Under the pieces are notes generated by a model that saw only the letters and a list, made by a program, of their open reading frames with translations, was not told where the DNA came from and made no database searches. Made by a program: the position numbers and the translations under genes. Shown one piece after another: positions 46,154 through 55,044 of a DNA stretch of 64,000 bases. Each line of letters begins with the position of its first letter. The first letter of the stretch is position 1. The stretch lies in the NCBI GenBank assembly GCA_002842095.1, contig PHCB01000011.1, forward strand, positions 1 to 64,000. Direction: 5' to 3'. The stretch comes from a candidate division BRC1 bacterium HGW-BRC1-1 (lineage in GTDB: Bacteria > Sumerlaeota > Sumerlaeia > Sumerlaeales > Sumerlaeaceae).

Positions 46154-47245
46154 TCAGGAGCGCCGCCGAAGCATATCCTCTGCACCGATGGAACATCCCC
46201 GCGCGATTCTGCCCAGAACCTTGAACCGGTTCCCCTCACAAACTCCCACATCTTCCGTTTGTAGAAAACAGACGCTGGCAAGGTTGGCCAGATCCGTGAT
46301 TCGCAGAAGTCCCTGTTCTCCGTCAGGCAGGGGAGATCCCGTCATCGGATTAACCGCTCTGACTTTGGCCCAGGGCGGACCTTCTTTCCACTCTGACGAT
46401 TGCCCTTCGATAATGCTCACATCGTAAAACTGCGAAGAGAGTTCGGTCATCCCGTATTCGTTTACGATGCAGTGAAGCGGGATGTTAAACGCCGCGGCCA
46501 GTTGGGGATAAAATATTTTACGCGGAATTTCCCTCGAGCGCCCTTTGAATCCACCGGTCTCCATGATGCGGCTGCCAGCCGGAAGGGCCAATGAGAAATT
46601 CTGCTTATCGAGTTCATCCAGCAGGTGAACCAGTCCAAACCCGGTGCCGGCGACAATCACACGAGATTGGGAGCCCGCAACGGCCTCGATGGATTGGACC
46701 AGAGATTCAAAATCCAGGCGTCCCGCGCTCATAAAAAAACCACTCGTATCGTTCCCGATTTCGCCCCGCAGGGTCTCCATCATATGCGACAACGATGAAC
46801 GAGGAGCCTCATCGGGACTTGGCATAAGCATCAGCAACGCGAATTTTTCGTCGCTCATACTCAGCCCCATATATTTCCCGAACGCACCACCGAGAGCAGC
46901 CTCGTATAGGGAAAAGGACTCGAAATAATGGCGGCCACTTTGGGCCTCCGTCGTTCCACTGGTCTGAAAGTAATGAGGAGCGACCTCTTCCGGAAGGGAG
47001 AGAACGCGACTTCTCTTGAAGGCAGATGTCGGCAGATGGGGAATATCCCGCCAAGATGCAATCTCAGCGCCATTGTGGATAGCCAGACAGCAGTTACGAT
47101 AAACATCGTTGGCGTTGAGCTGAAAATCGAAGACGCGCAACGCAAACGACTCGAAGTCGTTTCCCGACCACGCCTCCGCACCGCAGGCGGTTCGTTCGAG
47201 GAACTCAGCCTTCAGTTCACTGTATCTTTTAAAACGGTTTGTCAA
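46154..47245 (-). CDS. LuxE-like acyl-protein synthetase
   Basis: This 363-residue member of the LuxE family (acyl-protein synthetase, Pfam LuxE) is related to PaaK-like adenylating enzymes. In luminous bacteria LuxE activates fatty acids as acyl-AMP and moves them to its own cysteine for LuxC reduction. Here the adenylate loop TSGTTEAQSG is seen near residue 94, the VNEYGMTEL block near 262, and a late Cys351 in ARGCSIGAEDML that fits the acyl-accepting position. There is no luxC or luciferase nearby. It lies between dgt and the aminotransferase. The substrate is unknown. Confidence 0.84.
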   Translation of the reverse strand: MTNRFKRYSELKAEFLERTACGAEAWSGNDFESFALRVFDFQLNANDVYRNCCLAIHNGAEIASWRDIPHLPTSAFKRSRVLSLPEEVAPHYFQTSGTTEAQSGRHYFESFSLYEAALGGAFGKYMGLSMSDEKFALLMLMPSPDEAPRSSLSHMMETLRGEIGNDTSGFFMSAGRLDFESLVQSIEAVAGSQSRVIVAGTGFGLVHLLDELDKQNFSLALPAGSRIMETGGFKGRSREIPRKIFYPQLAAAFNIPLHCIVNEYGMTELSSQFYDVSIIEGQSSEWKEGPPWAKVRAVNPMTGSPLPDGEQGLLRITDLANLASVCFLQTEDVGVCEGNRFKVLGRIARGCSIGAEDMLRRRS

Positions 47246-47260
47246 AAAGCTCTCCGAATT

Positions 47261-48424
47261 CTACGCACCATGTCGCGTGGGTTCGAAAGCCCGTGAATAG
47301 TCATCGATCAGATAGCGATCCGTCATGCCGCTGATGTAATCGATAACGACCCGATGAAGACCATCACGTTCGATGCGCGCCTGATATTTCAGGGGGAGCT
47401 GCTCTGGAATCTCGGTGTAGAGAGTGAACATCTTCTCCACTAAACGCTCCGACTTCGTCGACATGCGCACAACAATCGGGTGGCGGTAAACACGACGCAT
47501 GAGGAAATCATTCAACACCCGCATCTTCATCTTCATTTCGTCGGAGTAGGAGACGAGATGCACGCCACGCAAACGACGCACATCGGCCAAATCCTTCACG
47601 TTGTGTTGGACTAAATTCGCCTGAGTGGTTCCCAGAACGTCGCGCACGTGCATATCAATGAGTGAGCCGATCGCGCGATATTTTACAAACTTATCCGCCA
47701 CTCCCCCGCCCAATGCCTCGCGGGCCTTCTCAAATACCTCGTAAACCCAATCGACCTCCTTGAGATCATCTATGTGCAGGAGGTCCATTTTCAGCGCGTC
47801 ATCAATATCGTGGTTATTGTACGCGATCTCGTCCGCCAAATCGCAGATCTGACTCTCCATGGTGGGCGCTTCCAATGGGGAAAATCTCTCGGGCACGCTC
47901 GGGGAATCGTACTCAGTATCATGCTTGATGATCCCTTCACGAACCTCGTAGGTCAGGTTGAGGCCGGGGATGTCGTGGTATCGCTCCTCGAGGAACTCCA
48001 CCACGCGAAGCCCCTGCTCGTTGTGTTCGAATCCACCTTCCGCCACAAGAAGCCTCTTCAATGCGGCTTCTCCGCTGTGTCCAAAAGGCGTGTGACCAAG
48101 ATCATGCGCCAGGGCGATGGCCTCGGTGAGATCCATGTTCAACCGCAGGCTGCGTGAAAGGCTCCGTGCAATCTGCGCGACTTCGAGGGTATGCGTGATG
48201 CGCGTACGGAAGTAGTCACCGAAGTGGGGAATATAAACCTGAGTTTTGTACTCCAACTTGCGAAACGCCGCCGAATGGATAATCCGGTCACGGTCGCGCT
48301 GGTATTCGGTCCGGAGTTCGTCGGCTTCGATTTCATATTCGCGCCCCCGAGTCTGACTACTGCGCATGGCAAACAGCGCGAGATTTTCATTCTCGAATTG
48401 CTCAAGTTCAATACGAGTCAGCAT
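47261..48424 (-). CDS. dgt: Deoxyguanosinetriphosphate triphosphohydrolase-like HD protein
   Basis: This HD-domain phosphohydrolase of the Dgt family splits dNTPs into deoxynucleoside and tripolyphosphate. The 387-residue protein has RDRDRIIHSAAFRKLEYKTQV, the first histidine in RITHTLEVAQIA, the HD doublet in LAHDLGHTPFGHSGE, and a later aspartate in CDLADEIAYNNHDIDD. The shorter, type 2 family often shows dATPase activity, so the exact nucleotide is uncertain. Divergent from mltG. Confidence 0.93.
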   Translation of the reverse strand: MLTRIELEQFENENLALFAMRSSQTRGREYEIEADELRTEYQRDRDRIIHSAAFRKLEYKTQVYIPHFGDYFRTRITHTLEVAQIARSLSRSLRLNMDLTEAIALAHDLGHTPFGHSGEAALKRLLVAEGGFEHNEQGLRVVEFLEERYHDIPGLNLTYEVREGIIKHDTEYDSPSVPERFSPLEAPTMESQICDLADEIAYNNHDIDDALKMDLLHIDDLKEVDWVYEVFEKAREALGGGVADKFVKYRAIGSLIDMHVRDVLGTTQANLVQHNVKDLADVRRLRGVHLVSYSDEMKMKMRVLNDFLMRRVYRHPIVVRMSTKSERLVEKMFTLYTEIPEQLPLKYQARIERDGLHRVVIDYISGMTDRYLIDDYSRAFEPTRHGA

Positions 48425-48565
48425 TTTAAAACCCTCAAGCTTTCTTGGGCGCGGATGAATTCAACGCAGTCATCCCAAGTTCACCTCGGCATCGACAGGG
48501 TCAAACCTTTTGTATTGAAGTAAACCGAAAGGAAGATTTATCCACAGGGGTGAAGATAAACAAGT

Positions 48566-50518
48566 GTGAGCGACGCCATGGCGCGGGATGAAGAAACTGG
48601 TCGGGAGCCAGAACCACGCCCCGATGACGAAGAAACGAAATCCCTGTCTCCCCACGAAGACATCGATGGTGATACGCCGTCGGATTCGTGGGATGAGATA
48701 GATGCGTTCATTGATCCGTTCGACCCGTCATACCGGCCTCCTCAGGGTGAGGAGGACTCGGCCAATGATCAACTCATCAAGCCTGGAGAAATTACTCGAT
48801 TTCTCGCCTCATCGCTTGCGGGAGAAGCCCCCATTCATCCCGAGCGAGAGCTCACCCACGAAAATTCCGCCGCCGAAATTGAACCGACTCCTTCCGACGA
48901 AACAACGGGCGATGTTGTGGAGTCAGCACATGGGGAAGGCGACCCACTCTCTGAAGAAGAGCAACCTTTTGATGAAGCGGCTAACGTGCCGACCTCAGAG
49001 GCTATGGAAGAAGGTTTAGCCGCGGCTCTCGGTGTGGAGCCACCTCCCACTCCAAACGTCGACGAAACTCCGGCTGCCACCGAATCTTTTTTCCCGATCC
49101 CGGATGAAGTGGCTCCCCCCTCGGCCCATGAGGATACAGCGGAGATCGTGCACCGCAGGCGACGCAGACGTCCGCGGACAGGTGCAAGCGGACCAATATC
49201 CACCTTATTGAACCTTTTGCTCTGGTTCGTGCTCATCGTATTTCTGCTTTTGCTCGGCACCGCTGCTCTCTATGGCAAGTATGCGCGCGACAGGCTCTAC
49301 GCCGAGCAGCCTGAGATAGAGCGGACCTTTATTGTGACCGTTAATCAGGGCGACCGCCTGCCTCAAATTATTGATCGATTGCGCGAGAAGCGGCTACTGC
49401 GCAGCTACATGGGCGTGGATGACGCATACCTGTTGAAGTTTCTCGCCCGGGTGAATGAAAACTCGCACCAGATCAAGGCTGGCATTTACAAATTCAACTC
49501 GACCATGGGCCTCAATGACGTTTACGCGAAACTTGTCAAAGGGTCTCAGGACTTCAAGATAACCATTCCCGAGGGGAAGACCGTAGCCGAAACAGCAGAT
49601 ATTCTGAAAAGCAAAATCGAAGATTTTGACACAGGACGCTTTGTTGATCTTGCGCGGAATCCCGCATTCATCAAAAGCCTCAAACTGGATATCCCCTCCC
49701 TTGAGGGTTACCTCATGCCGAGCACATACTTTTTCGGCCCGGCAATGCGCGAAGAAGAACTAATGCGCAAGATGGTGGAGGCCTTCGAGGTTGCGGTTAA
49801 GGAAAGCCTTCAAAGTGTGGCCAATGACGACTTCTCCTTCCAGGAACATCTCATCATGGCTTCCCTCATCGAACGCGAAGCCCGACTCGATGAGGATCGA
49901 CCCATCATCGCATCCGTGATTTTCAACCGTCTCAAAAAAGAGATGCCGTTGCAAATCGATGCGACCGTTCACTATGCGCTTAAGGACTGGTCACGGCCGC
50001 TTACTTTTGCGGACCTTAAAATCGACTCACCGTACAACACCTACAAGCACAAGGGTCTTCCTCCCGGTCCCATTTGCAGTCCCCGCATTGCCTCCTTGAG
50101 GGCCACCTATGAAACCCAGCCCACCGACTATCTGTTCTATGTCTTAAAGGGCGACGGTAAACACGCCTTCGCAGCGACCGGGGCAGAACACGAAAAGAAT
50201 GTTCAGTTTTATCGAAAATCGCTTAAAGAAGCCCGGCGCGAAGAGAAAAAATCAGAGGCATCGGACGAGGAACATAATAGCGGGGTTCCGGAAAAAACCG
50301 AAACATCCGATTCTTCGAATGCTTCAGCGGACGTGAATTCTTCAGGCTCGAAATCCACTAACGACGAGAACTCGTCCGGAGTTGAATCCCTGGAAATCGA
50401 ATCACCATCCTCCGACTCGAAGGTGAAACCCAAGGGGGAGGTTGTTGTCGAAAAGGCAAACTCGAGGAAGTCACCTGTGCCTGAAAAGACCCCCTCGAAA
50501 CCGAAGAAAAAGGATTAA
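48566..50518 (+). CDS. mltG: Endolytic transglycosylase MltG with extended N- and C-terminal tails
   Basis: MltG/YceG cuts nascent glycan strands at the inner membrane. The 650-residue protein is nearly twice the usual size. Residues 1 to about 205 are acidic, Pro/Glu/Ser-rich and probably disordered in the cytoplasm. A single transmembrane helix (about 208-232) and then the LysM-like and YceG domains follow, with catalytic Glu in SLIEREARLDEDRPIIASV, and FNRL then MPLQIDATVHYAL. The last 95 residues are Ser/Glu/Lys-rich. It starts at GTG 48566, with ATG 48578 as an alternative. It heads mltG-psd-pssA. Confidence 0.93.
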   Translation: MSDAMARDEETGREPEPRPDDEETKSLSPHEDIDGDTPSDSWDEIDAFIDPFDPSYRPPQGEEDSANDQLIKPGEITRFLASSLAGEAPIHPERELTHENSAAEIEPTPSDETTGDVVESAHGEGDPLSEEEQPFDEAANVPTSEAMEEGLAAALGVEPPPTPNVDETPAATESFFPIPDEVAPPSAHEDTAEIVHRRRRRRPRTGASGPISTLLNLLLWFVLIVFLLLLGTAALYGKYARDRLYAEQPEIERTFIVTVNQGDRLPQIIDRLREKRLLRSYMGVDDAYLLKFLARVNENSHQIKAGIYKFNSTMGLNDVYAKLVKGSQDFKITIPEGKTVAETADILKSKIEDFDTGRFVDLARNPAFIKSLKLDIPSLEGYLMPSTYFFGPAMREEELMRKMVEAFEVAVKESLQSVANDDFSFQEHLIMASLIEREARLDEDRPIIASVIFNRLKKEMPLQIDATVHYALKDWSRPLTFADLKIDSPYNTYKHKGLPPGPICSPRIASLRATYETQPTDYLFYVLKGDGKHAFAATGAEHEKNVQFYRKSLKEARREEKKSEASDEEHNSGVPEKTETSDSSNASADVNSSGSKSTNDENSSGVESLEIESPSSDSKVKPKGEVVVEKANSRKSPVPEKTPSKPKKKD

Positions 50519-50524
50519 GTGCCC

Positions 50525-51217
50525 ATGAAATACGCTGATTCCAAGTCTCCCGTAGCGCGAGAGGCTCATCCATTTTTCTTCCCATTGCTGCTGGCTGCTC
50601 TCGCCACACTTCTTCTTCAATGGTATGCGTGGGCGTTGCTGCTTCTCATTCTCGCCCTATATGTGCTTTGGTTTTTTCGGAACCCCCAGCGGACTCCGGC
50701 CAGTGCCTCCGCGCTCGCAGTAATCTCTCCCGCAGATGGCAAGATTACTGCCATCGGGCTTGTTCCGGCAGAAGGTTTCGATGACGGCCAGGCGCTTCGA
50801 ATAGCTGTGTTCATGTCGCTTTTTAACGTCCACATGAACTGGTCCCCCATGAGTGGAACGATCACCAGCGATAAGTATTTCCCCGGAAAATTTCTCAACG
50901 CCATGGATGACAAGGCCGGCGATGAAAATGAACGCAAGATTCTACATCTGCGCACAACCCAGGGAAAAAACATCATCATAAAATTGATAGCCGGTCTGGT
51001 GGCGCGGCGGATTGTCTCGCCCGTAAAGTCTGGAGATGATCTCAAGCAAGGCGAAAAAATCGGGCTCATCCGGTTCGGATCAAGAGTCGAAGTTCTTCTT
51101 CCTTCGGATAGCGAACTGAAGGTTTCTCTGGGCGAGATGGTTCAGGGTGGTCACACACTTCTCGCCATTCTGAAAGACTCTTCGACCCCCATAATCCTCC
51201 CCGAGAATCCCGAATAA
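50525..51217 (+). CDS. psd: Phosphatidylserine decarboxylase proenzyme (short, GS-cleaving type)
   Basis: Psd turns phosphatidylserine into phosphatidylethanolamine. This is the short archaeal-like form, 230 residues, with two N-terminal hydrophobic segments and the self-cleavage site RFGSRVEV (Ser186 becomes the pyruvoyl group). AVISPADGKI and FMSLFNVHMNW are the usual earlier blocks. ATG 50525 lies seven bases past the mltG stop; GTG 50519 is also possible. It is followed three bases later by pssA, which makes its substrate. Confidence 0.95.
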   Translation: MKYADSKSPVAREAHPFFFPLLLAALATLLLQWYAWALLLLILALYVLWFFRNPQRTPASASALAVISPADGKITAIGLVPAEGFDDGQALRIAVFMSLFNVHMNWSPMSGTITSDKYFPGKFLNAMDDKAGDENERKILHLRTTQGKNIIIKLIAGLVARRIVSPVKSGDDLKQGEKIGLIRFGSRVEVLLPSDSELKVSLGEMVQGGHTLLAILKDSSTPIILPENPE

Positions 51218-51220
51218 CCC

Positions 51221-51988
51221 ATGCGAAAAATCTATCTTCTCCCCAACCTCTTCACCACCGCCAGCCTGTTTTGCGGATTGCTGGCAATTCTCAATGTGTT
51301 CAATGTTTCCTTCAGCGGCGATCTTGAAACCCACCGCTACGAGATCAGCTGCTGGCTGATTCTCGGCGCCGCAGTTTTAGATATGCTCGACGGATGGGTG
51401 GCCCGTATGACCCATACCGAAAGCTCATTCGGCGTGCAGTATGATTCGCTGGCGGACCTCGTAGCCTTCGGCGTGGCACCGGCGGTTCTGATATACACAC
51501 GTCTCGTTGAAATGGAAAACCTTCAAGCCGCTGAGGTGATCACCACCGTCTATGTTATTTGCGGTGCGCTGCGTCTGGCGAGGTTCAACGTTCAGAAGTA
51601 TAGGATCGAAAAACTTTCCTTTACCGGTCTCCCGATCCCGGCAGCAGCCGGCGCCGTGGTTTCCAGCTTCCTCTATTTCCAGACCATAGACCCCGAATGG
51701 AACAAGGAGTTCGTCCTGCGGGTTTTGCCCGTCTTCATGATGCTGCTGTCCTATCTCATGGTCAGTAACGTCAACTACTTCAGCTTCAAACAGCTTCACC
51801 TCGAACGTCGGAAACCGTTCAACGTTCTTCCGGTGGTCGCTCTGTTCTTGGCTGGAATGTTCCTCTTGAAGAACCATATCCCCGACGTCGTTTTCTTCGG
51901 GTTCTGCGGATACATCATTTGGGGCTTGGTTGCTGCTTTGATTTCCAAAATGAAGAAGACCGAAAAAGTTCCTCCGCCCTCCGTTTAA
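51221..51988 (+). CDS. pssA: CDP-diacylglycerol--serine O-phosphatidyltransferase
   Basis: PssA joins CDP-diacylglycerol and serine to make phosphatidylserine. The 255-residue integral membrane protein has the CDP-alcohol phosphotransferase signature DGWVARMTHTESSFGVQYDS, with Asp-Gly-x2-Ala-Arg, Gly and paired Asp in the required positions, and about six transmembrane segments. It completes the two-gene PE pathway beside psd. Confidence 0.95.
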   Translation: MRKIYLLPNLFTTASLFCGLLAILNVFNVSFSGDLETHRYEISCWLILGAAVLDMLDGWVARMTHTESSFGVQYDSLADLVAFGVAPAVLIYTRLVEMENLQAAEVITTVYVICGALRLARFNVQKYRIEKLSFTGLPIPAAAGAVVSSFLYFQTIDPEWNKEFVLRVLPVFMMLLSYLMVSNVNYFSFKQLHLERRKPFNVLPVVALFLAGMFLLKNHIPDVVFFGFCGYIIWGLVAALISKMKKTEKVPPPSV

Positions 51989-52030
51989 TTCCACCCCAGC
52001 CTGATGGTGACATCTGGCGAACCGGCCTGA

Positions 52031-53116
52031 TTAAGGATCTTCGGCATCGCCGGAAGTGGATGACGACTCGGAATCTTCATAAAAATTAGGAGTTACCCCT
52101 TTTTGTTTCGGGTCCCCCGGACCCGATTCCAAGGCATCGTCCTCTCCTTCATCCGGGGAAGATTCGGGTTTTTCTATCGTCCCCGTCGTCTCCTTACCCG
52201 CGAAAGACTTGTCACTTATGTTCTCCAATCTTCCCTGCGCCACCGTAACCGGAGACGAAGTCACCCCGTCCTGGGGTGCAGTAAAGGACTGCACGATAAA
52301 CTTCCCCTCACCCTGCCACTTTACACGCAAATCCGGTGGTGGGCTTTCCTTCAACATTGCCTGAATGTTGGCAGGCAGAGGGTATCGCTTGACGCGATTA
52401 AACATCTCCGCCGCCGACTCGGCCCCCGCCGGGAAATAAATGACCTCTGCCCGGCCGTCTACCTGCGCGACGAAAATTGCCCCGTGGGAAGTTTCTATGT
52501 CCGCATCGGACAATATGTCGATTCGTGAGATGCCCCGTTGCTTGCGATAAGCATTGTAAGTCTCGATGGCCACCGCCACTTCGCGCACGAAATCGGCCAT
52601 AAAAAACCCGGCCTCATTATCCGGAACGGTGCGCAGCAAGATGGGAAACAAAGAAGTGCGTCCCCGCGAGATATTGGCAATCGATGCGCTGGAAACAGCA
52701 TCGCTGGAAGCCGCGCTGAATATCCAATCCGTACGCGGGTCGGGCGCCACAATCTCCAACAGGTAACCTCTCCCCGACGGTGCATGGACATAATAAAAAC
52801 CACTTCCATTGTGCCCAATAAAACTGTCGCACGCGACCCACTCATCGTCCAACCAAAGCAAATTGGCGGGAGATGGATTAATTTCCGGAACGTCCACGGA
52901 TCGCAGAAACTTGCCGGATTTGTCATAAATCCGCATCGAAAGCAAACCCACGAAACCGGCCTCGTCCCATTGGACATTTGCCGCCAGGACACCATTGGGA
53001 GCTGGCTTGGGTTCAGGGAGAAGTGTTCGAGGAGCCGCTGTAGCGTCCTGGATCCATGCTGTGACAAGCAGCAGTGATAGGGTCAAAACCAGAAATTTTT
53101 TAGAGATTCGTACCAT
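52031..53116 (-). CDS. Secreted protein of unknown function
   Basis: I do not recognise this protein of about 361 residues. It has a clear signal peptide (Lys-rich start, hydrophobic run, cleavage near TAA-PR). The mature part alternates short beta-strand-like segments (for example MRIYDKSGKFLRSVDVPEI and ANLLWLDDEWVACDSFIG), which loosely suggests a propeller-like or TolB-like region up to about residue 150. An alpha/beta portion and an acidic Ser/Glu/Gly tail follow. ATG 53116 is more likely than 53122, since MVRISKK is the usual signal start. It is in tandem with another secreted gene upstream. Confidence 0.6.
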   Translation of the reverse strand: MVRISKKFLVLTLSLLLVTAWIQDATAAPRTLLPEPKPAPNGVLAANVQWDEAGFVGLLSMRIYDKSGKFLRSVDVPEINPSPANLLWLDDEWVACDSFIGHNGSGFYYVHAPSGRGYLLEIVAPDPRTDWIFSAASSDAVSSASIANISRGRTSLFPILLRTVPDNEAGFFMADFVREVAVAIETYNAYRKQRGISRIDILSDADIETSHGAIFVAQVDGRAEVIYFPAGAESAAEMFNRVKRYPLPANIQAMLKESPPPDLRVKWQGEGKFIVQSFTAPQDGVTSSPVTVAQGRLENISDKSFAGKETTGTIEKPESSPDEGEDDALESGPGDPKQKGVTPNFYEDSESSSTSGDAEDP

Positions 53117-53198
53117 GCTCAATTCAGACGATCGTTGTTGTTTGTATTGGACTGCAAAATAGTTGAGTCGCTTGGAGGATGCAAGTCTTCCTCACAAC

Positions 53199-53234
53199 AA
53201 AAAAGCACCGACCGCTTCATGACACGGTCGGTGC
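53199..53234 (-). terminator. Terminator for the 53280-54194 gene
   Basis: A nine-base inverted repeat (GCACCGACC with GGTCGGTGC) with a 12-base loop has six A on its left side, read as U on the minus strand. Confidence 0.92.
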
Positions 53235-53279
53235 TACGTTTACGAAATTCATGTGCGACCGTTTGCACGGCAATAAAAA

Positions 53280-54194
53280 CTAATCCTGTTTGGCTCCGGG
53301 AGGAGGGGTGGGGGCCGCATTGCGCTTCTGAAGTTCTTCTTCTGTGACCTCTTCGCGAACGATCTTTACTGTAACTTCTTTTTCGCCACCCTCGAAAACA
53401 AATGATCCGTCGTCGACGATGGGCACATAGGGCTTGTCTCCCGAGTCGGGAGCGGGTTTGGTCGGTTCGCCAAACGCGTCATAACGCTGGGTGAATACGT
53501 CGTGATAGACGTAAGTCCCGAGTTCACTTACAGTGGGCGGGTGGGATTCGTAAATTTCCCCATTCTTGCCACGAAGCTTAATTATCGCAGGATACGGCAG
53601 AGGTTTACCGTCTTCAGCCAATGCCTTCACGGTGACACGGTTGACGGCTCCGAGAATCATTTCGCCAAATTCTGAGACCGGGGGCTTGATGATCCGATTT
53701 TCGATTACGAAACCACCGGGAAGTGCTCCATTCACGACGGCCAGACCTTGCTCCGCACTTCGCTTCATGAGTGCCACGCGCTTGTCGATCTGTTCCTTGG
53801 TCAGTTTTTTCGCGACGGCCTGACTATCAGCGCCGGGCTTCAGGTCAGAAGTCACATTCTCGAAAGGATCGTAAACTAACAGGTAGTTTCCGGGAGCCAT
53901 TTCCAGCGAGAAACTGCCACCCTTATCAATGGCAACGGCCGCTTCAGCCATCTCTTTCACACGAGCCATGGCGCCCTCAGTGGGAATCTCGGAAATGCGG
54001 CGTTGGAAAACGAAATACACGACGCCACCGGTCGTTGGGACATCAGCTTCCAGAAGCAGACGACCTGAAACTTGGGTTAACTCCGGCGGCTTGACCGACT
54101 CGGAAGTTGGCTTGGCGGAGTCTTGGGCACCAGCGGTCGCAATACCACCAGCCAGTAGACCAATCGTGACTACTTCTCGCACGTTTTTGAACAT
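53280..54194 (-). CDS. Secreted protein of unknown function
   Basis: The 304-residue product has a signal peptide ending near AGAQ-DS. The mature part contains a carboxypeptidase-regulatory-like beta-sandwich pattern: SGRLLLEADVPTTGGVVYF, GGSFSLEMAPGNYLLVYDP, and a second such unit near VTVKALAEDGKPLPYP. A Lys-rich helical segment lies between them. This suggests a two-domain extracytoplasmic binding or surface protein. It is monocistronic with its own terminator. No reliable family is recognised. Confidence 0.65.
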   Translation of the reverse strand: MFKNVREVVTIGLLAGGIATAGAQDSAKPTSESVKPPELTQVSGRLLLEADVPTTGGVVYFVFQRRISEIPTEGAMARVKEMAEAAVAIDKGGSFSLEMAPGNYLLVYDPFENVTSDLKPGADSQAVAKKLTKEQIDKRVALMKRSAEQGLAVVNGALPGGFVIENRIIKPPVSEFGEMILGAVNRVTVKALAEDGKPLPYPAIIKLRGKNGEIYESHPPTVSELGTYVYHDVFTQRYDAFGEPTKPAPDSGDKPYVPIVDDGSFVFEGGEKEVTVKIVREEVTEEELQKRNAAPTPPPGAKQD

Positions 54195-54339
54195 GTTGTT
54201 GTCTCCAATAAGTTGAACTCTGTACGGGGACCTGACACGACTGCCCCAGATAGTCGGGCGTTTGCATGCCCTGCATCATTTTTAGCAAGGATAGTGCCCG
54301 AGTTTTAAAGCGTTGGCTAAAGCGAGAGCAGAATATCAG

Positions 54340-55044
54340 TCACTTGATATTCTGCAGACGATAATCACCCTCGGGGAATTCAACCGCGACGCACATCTCG
54401 CAAATTCTCGATGCGATACGGGGGCCGATTTGCGCCCTCAGTTCATCCAGGGTTCGATTGGTCGTTATGATTGTTGCCGTATCATTTTGATAACGGCCAT
54501 TGATAAGAACATACAACCGATCAATGACATAATCACTCACCCGCTCAGCCCCCAAGTCATCCAAAACCAACAAATCAGCGTTAGTGGCTTCATCAAACAG
54601 ATCAGCCTCGGTCAGCTCGGCGTCATCGCGCATCAGCCGCCGAAGTTCCAGAAACAGCTCGGGAACGTTCCAATACAGACCGGTGTACCCACGGCGTATG
54701 ACATCTTTCAGAATACCCACCGCCACATGGGTTTTACCCGTTCCTTCCTTCCCCATCAGCAACAGTCCCCGACCGGGGTGGTCCGCATGCCGTCCACGAA
54801 AAGTTTGAACAAATTGGCCGGCACCGGTCACTATCTCTTTGTGCCGTCTTGACTTAGATTGAAAACCTTCAAGTGATTTTTGAAGGAACTTGCGAGGAAT
54901 GCGCGCATCGCGAAAAGCATTTAGGGTCCGATGATCGAGACGGCAATCACAAGGGGCCGCCCCCTCATCTGTCACAACATATCCAACTCCCCCACATTTC
55001 GGGCAGAGGGCTGGCGCTATTTTATTGGCGATTTTCCTGGGCAT
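54340..55044 (-). CDS. DnaC/DnaI-like helicase-loader ATPase
   Basis: This is an AAA+ ATPase of the DnaC/IstB family, 234 residues. It has an N-terminal zinc-ribbon-like CPKC...CDC (Cys14, 17, 32, 34), then Walker A GKEGTGKT (98-105) and Walker B LLVLDDLGAE (Asp162, Asp163). Residues 194-203 have TNRTLDELRA and the Arg-rich end GPRIASRICEMC. The N-terminal zinc element and length match chromosomal or phage helicase loaders rather than IS21 IstB, and no transposase is nearby. It overlaps its partner by 23 bases. Confidence 0.85.
   Translation of the reverse strand: MPRKIANKIAPALCPKCGGVGYVVTDEGAAPCDCRLDHRTLNAFRDARIPRKFLQKSLEGFQSKSRRHKEIVTGAGQFVQTFRGRHADHPGRGLLLMGKEGTGKTHVAVGILKDVIRRGYTGLYWNVPELFLELRRLMRDDAELTEADLFDEATNADLLVLDDLGAERVSDYVIDRLYVLINGRYQNDTATIITTNRTLDELRAQIGPRIASRICEMCVAVEFPEGDYRLQNIK

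Noticed and set aside
54340-55044. IS21-type IstB identity for the DnaC-like ATPase
   Set aside because: No IstA transposase or terminal repeats flank it, and it is coupled to a winged-helix gene with an N-terminal zinc element.
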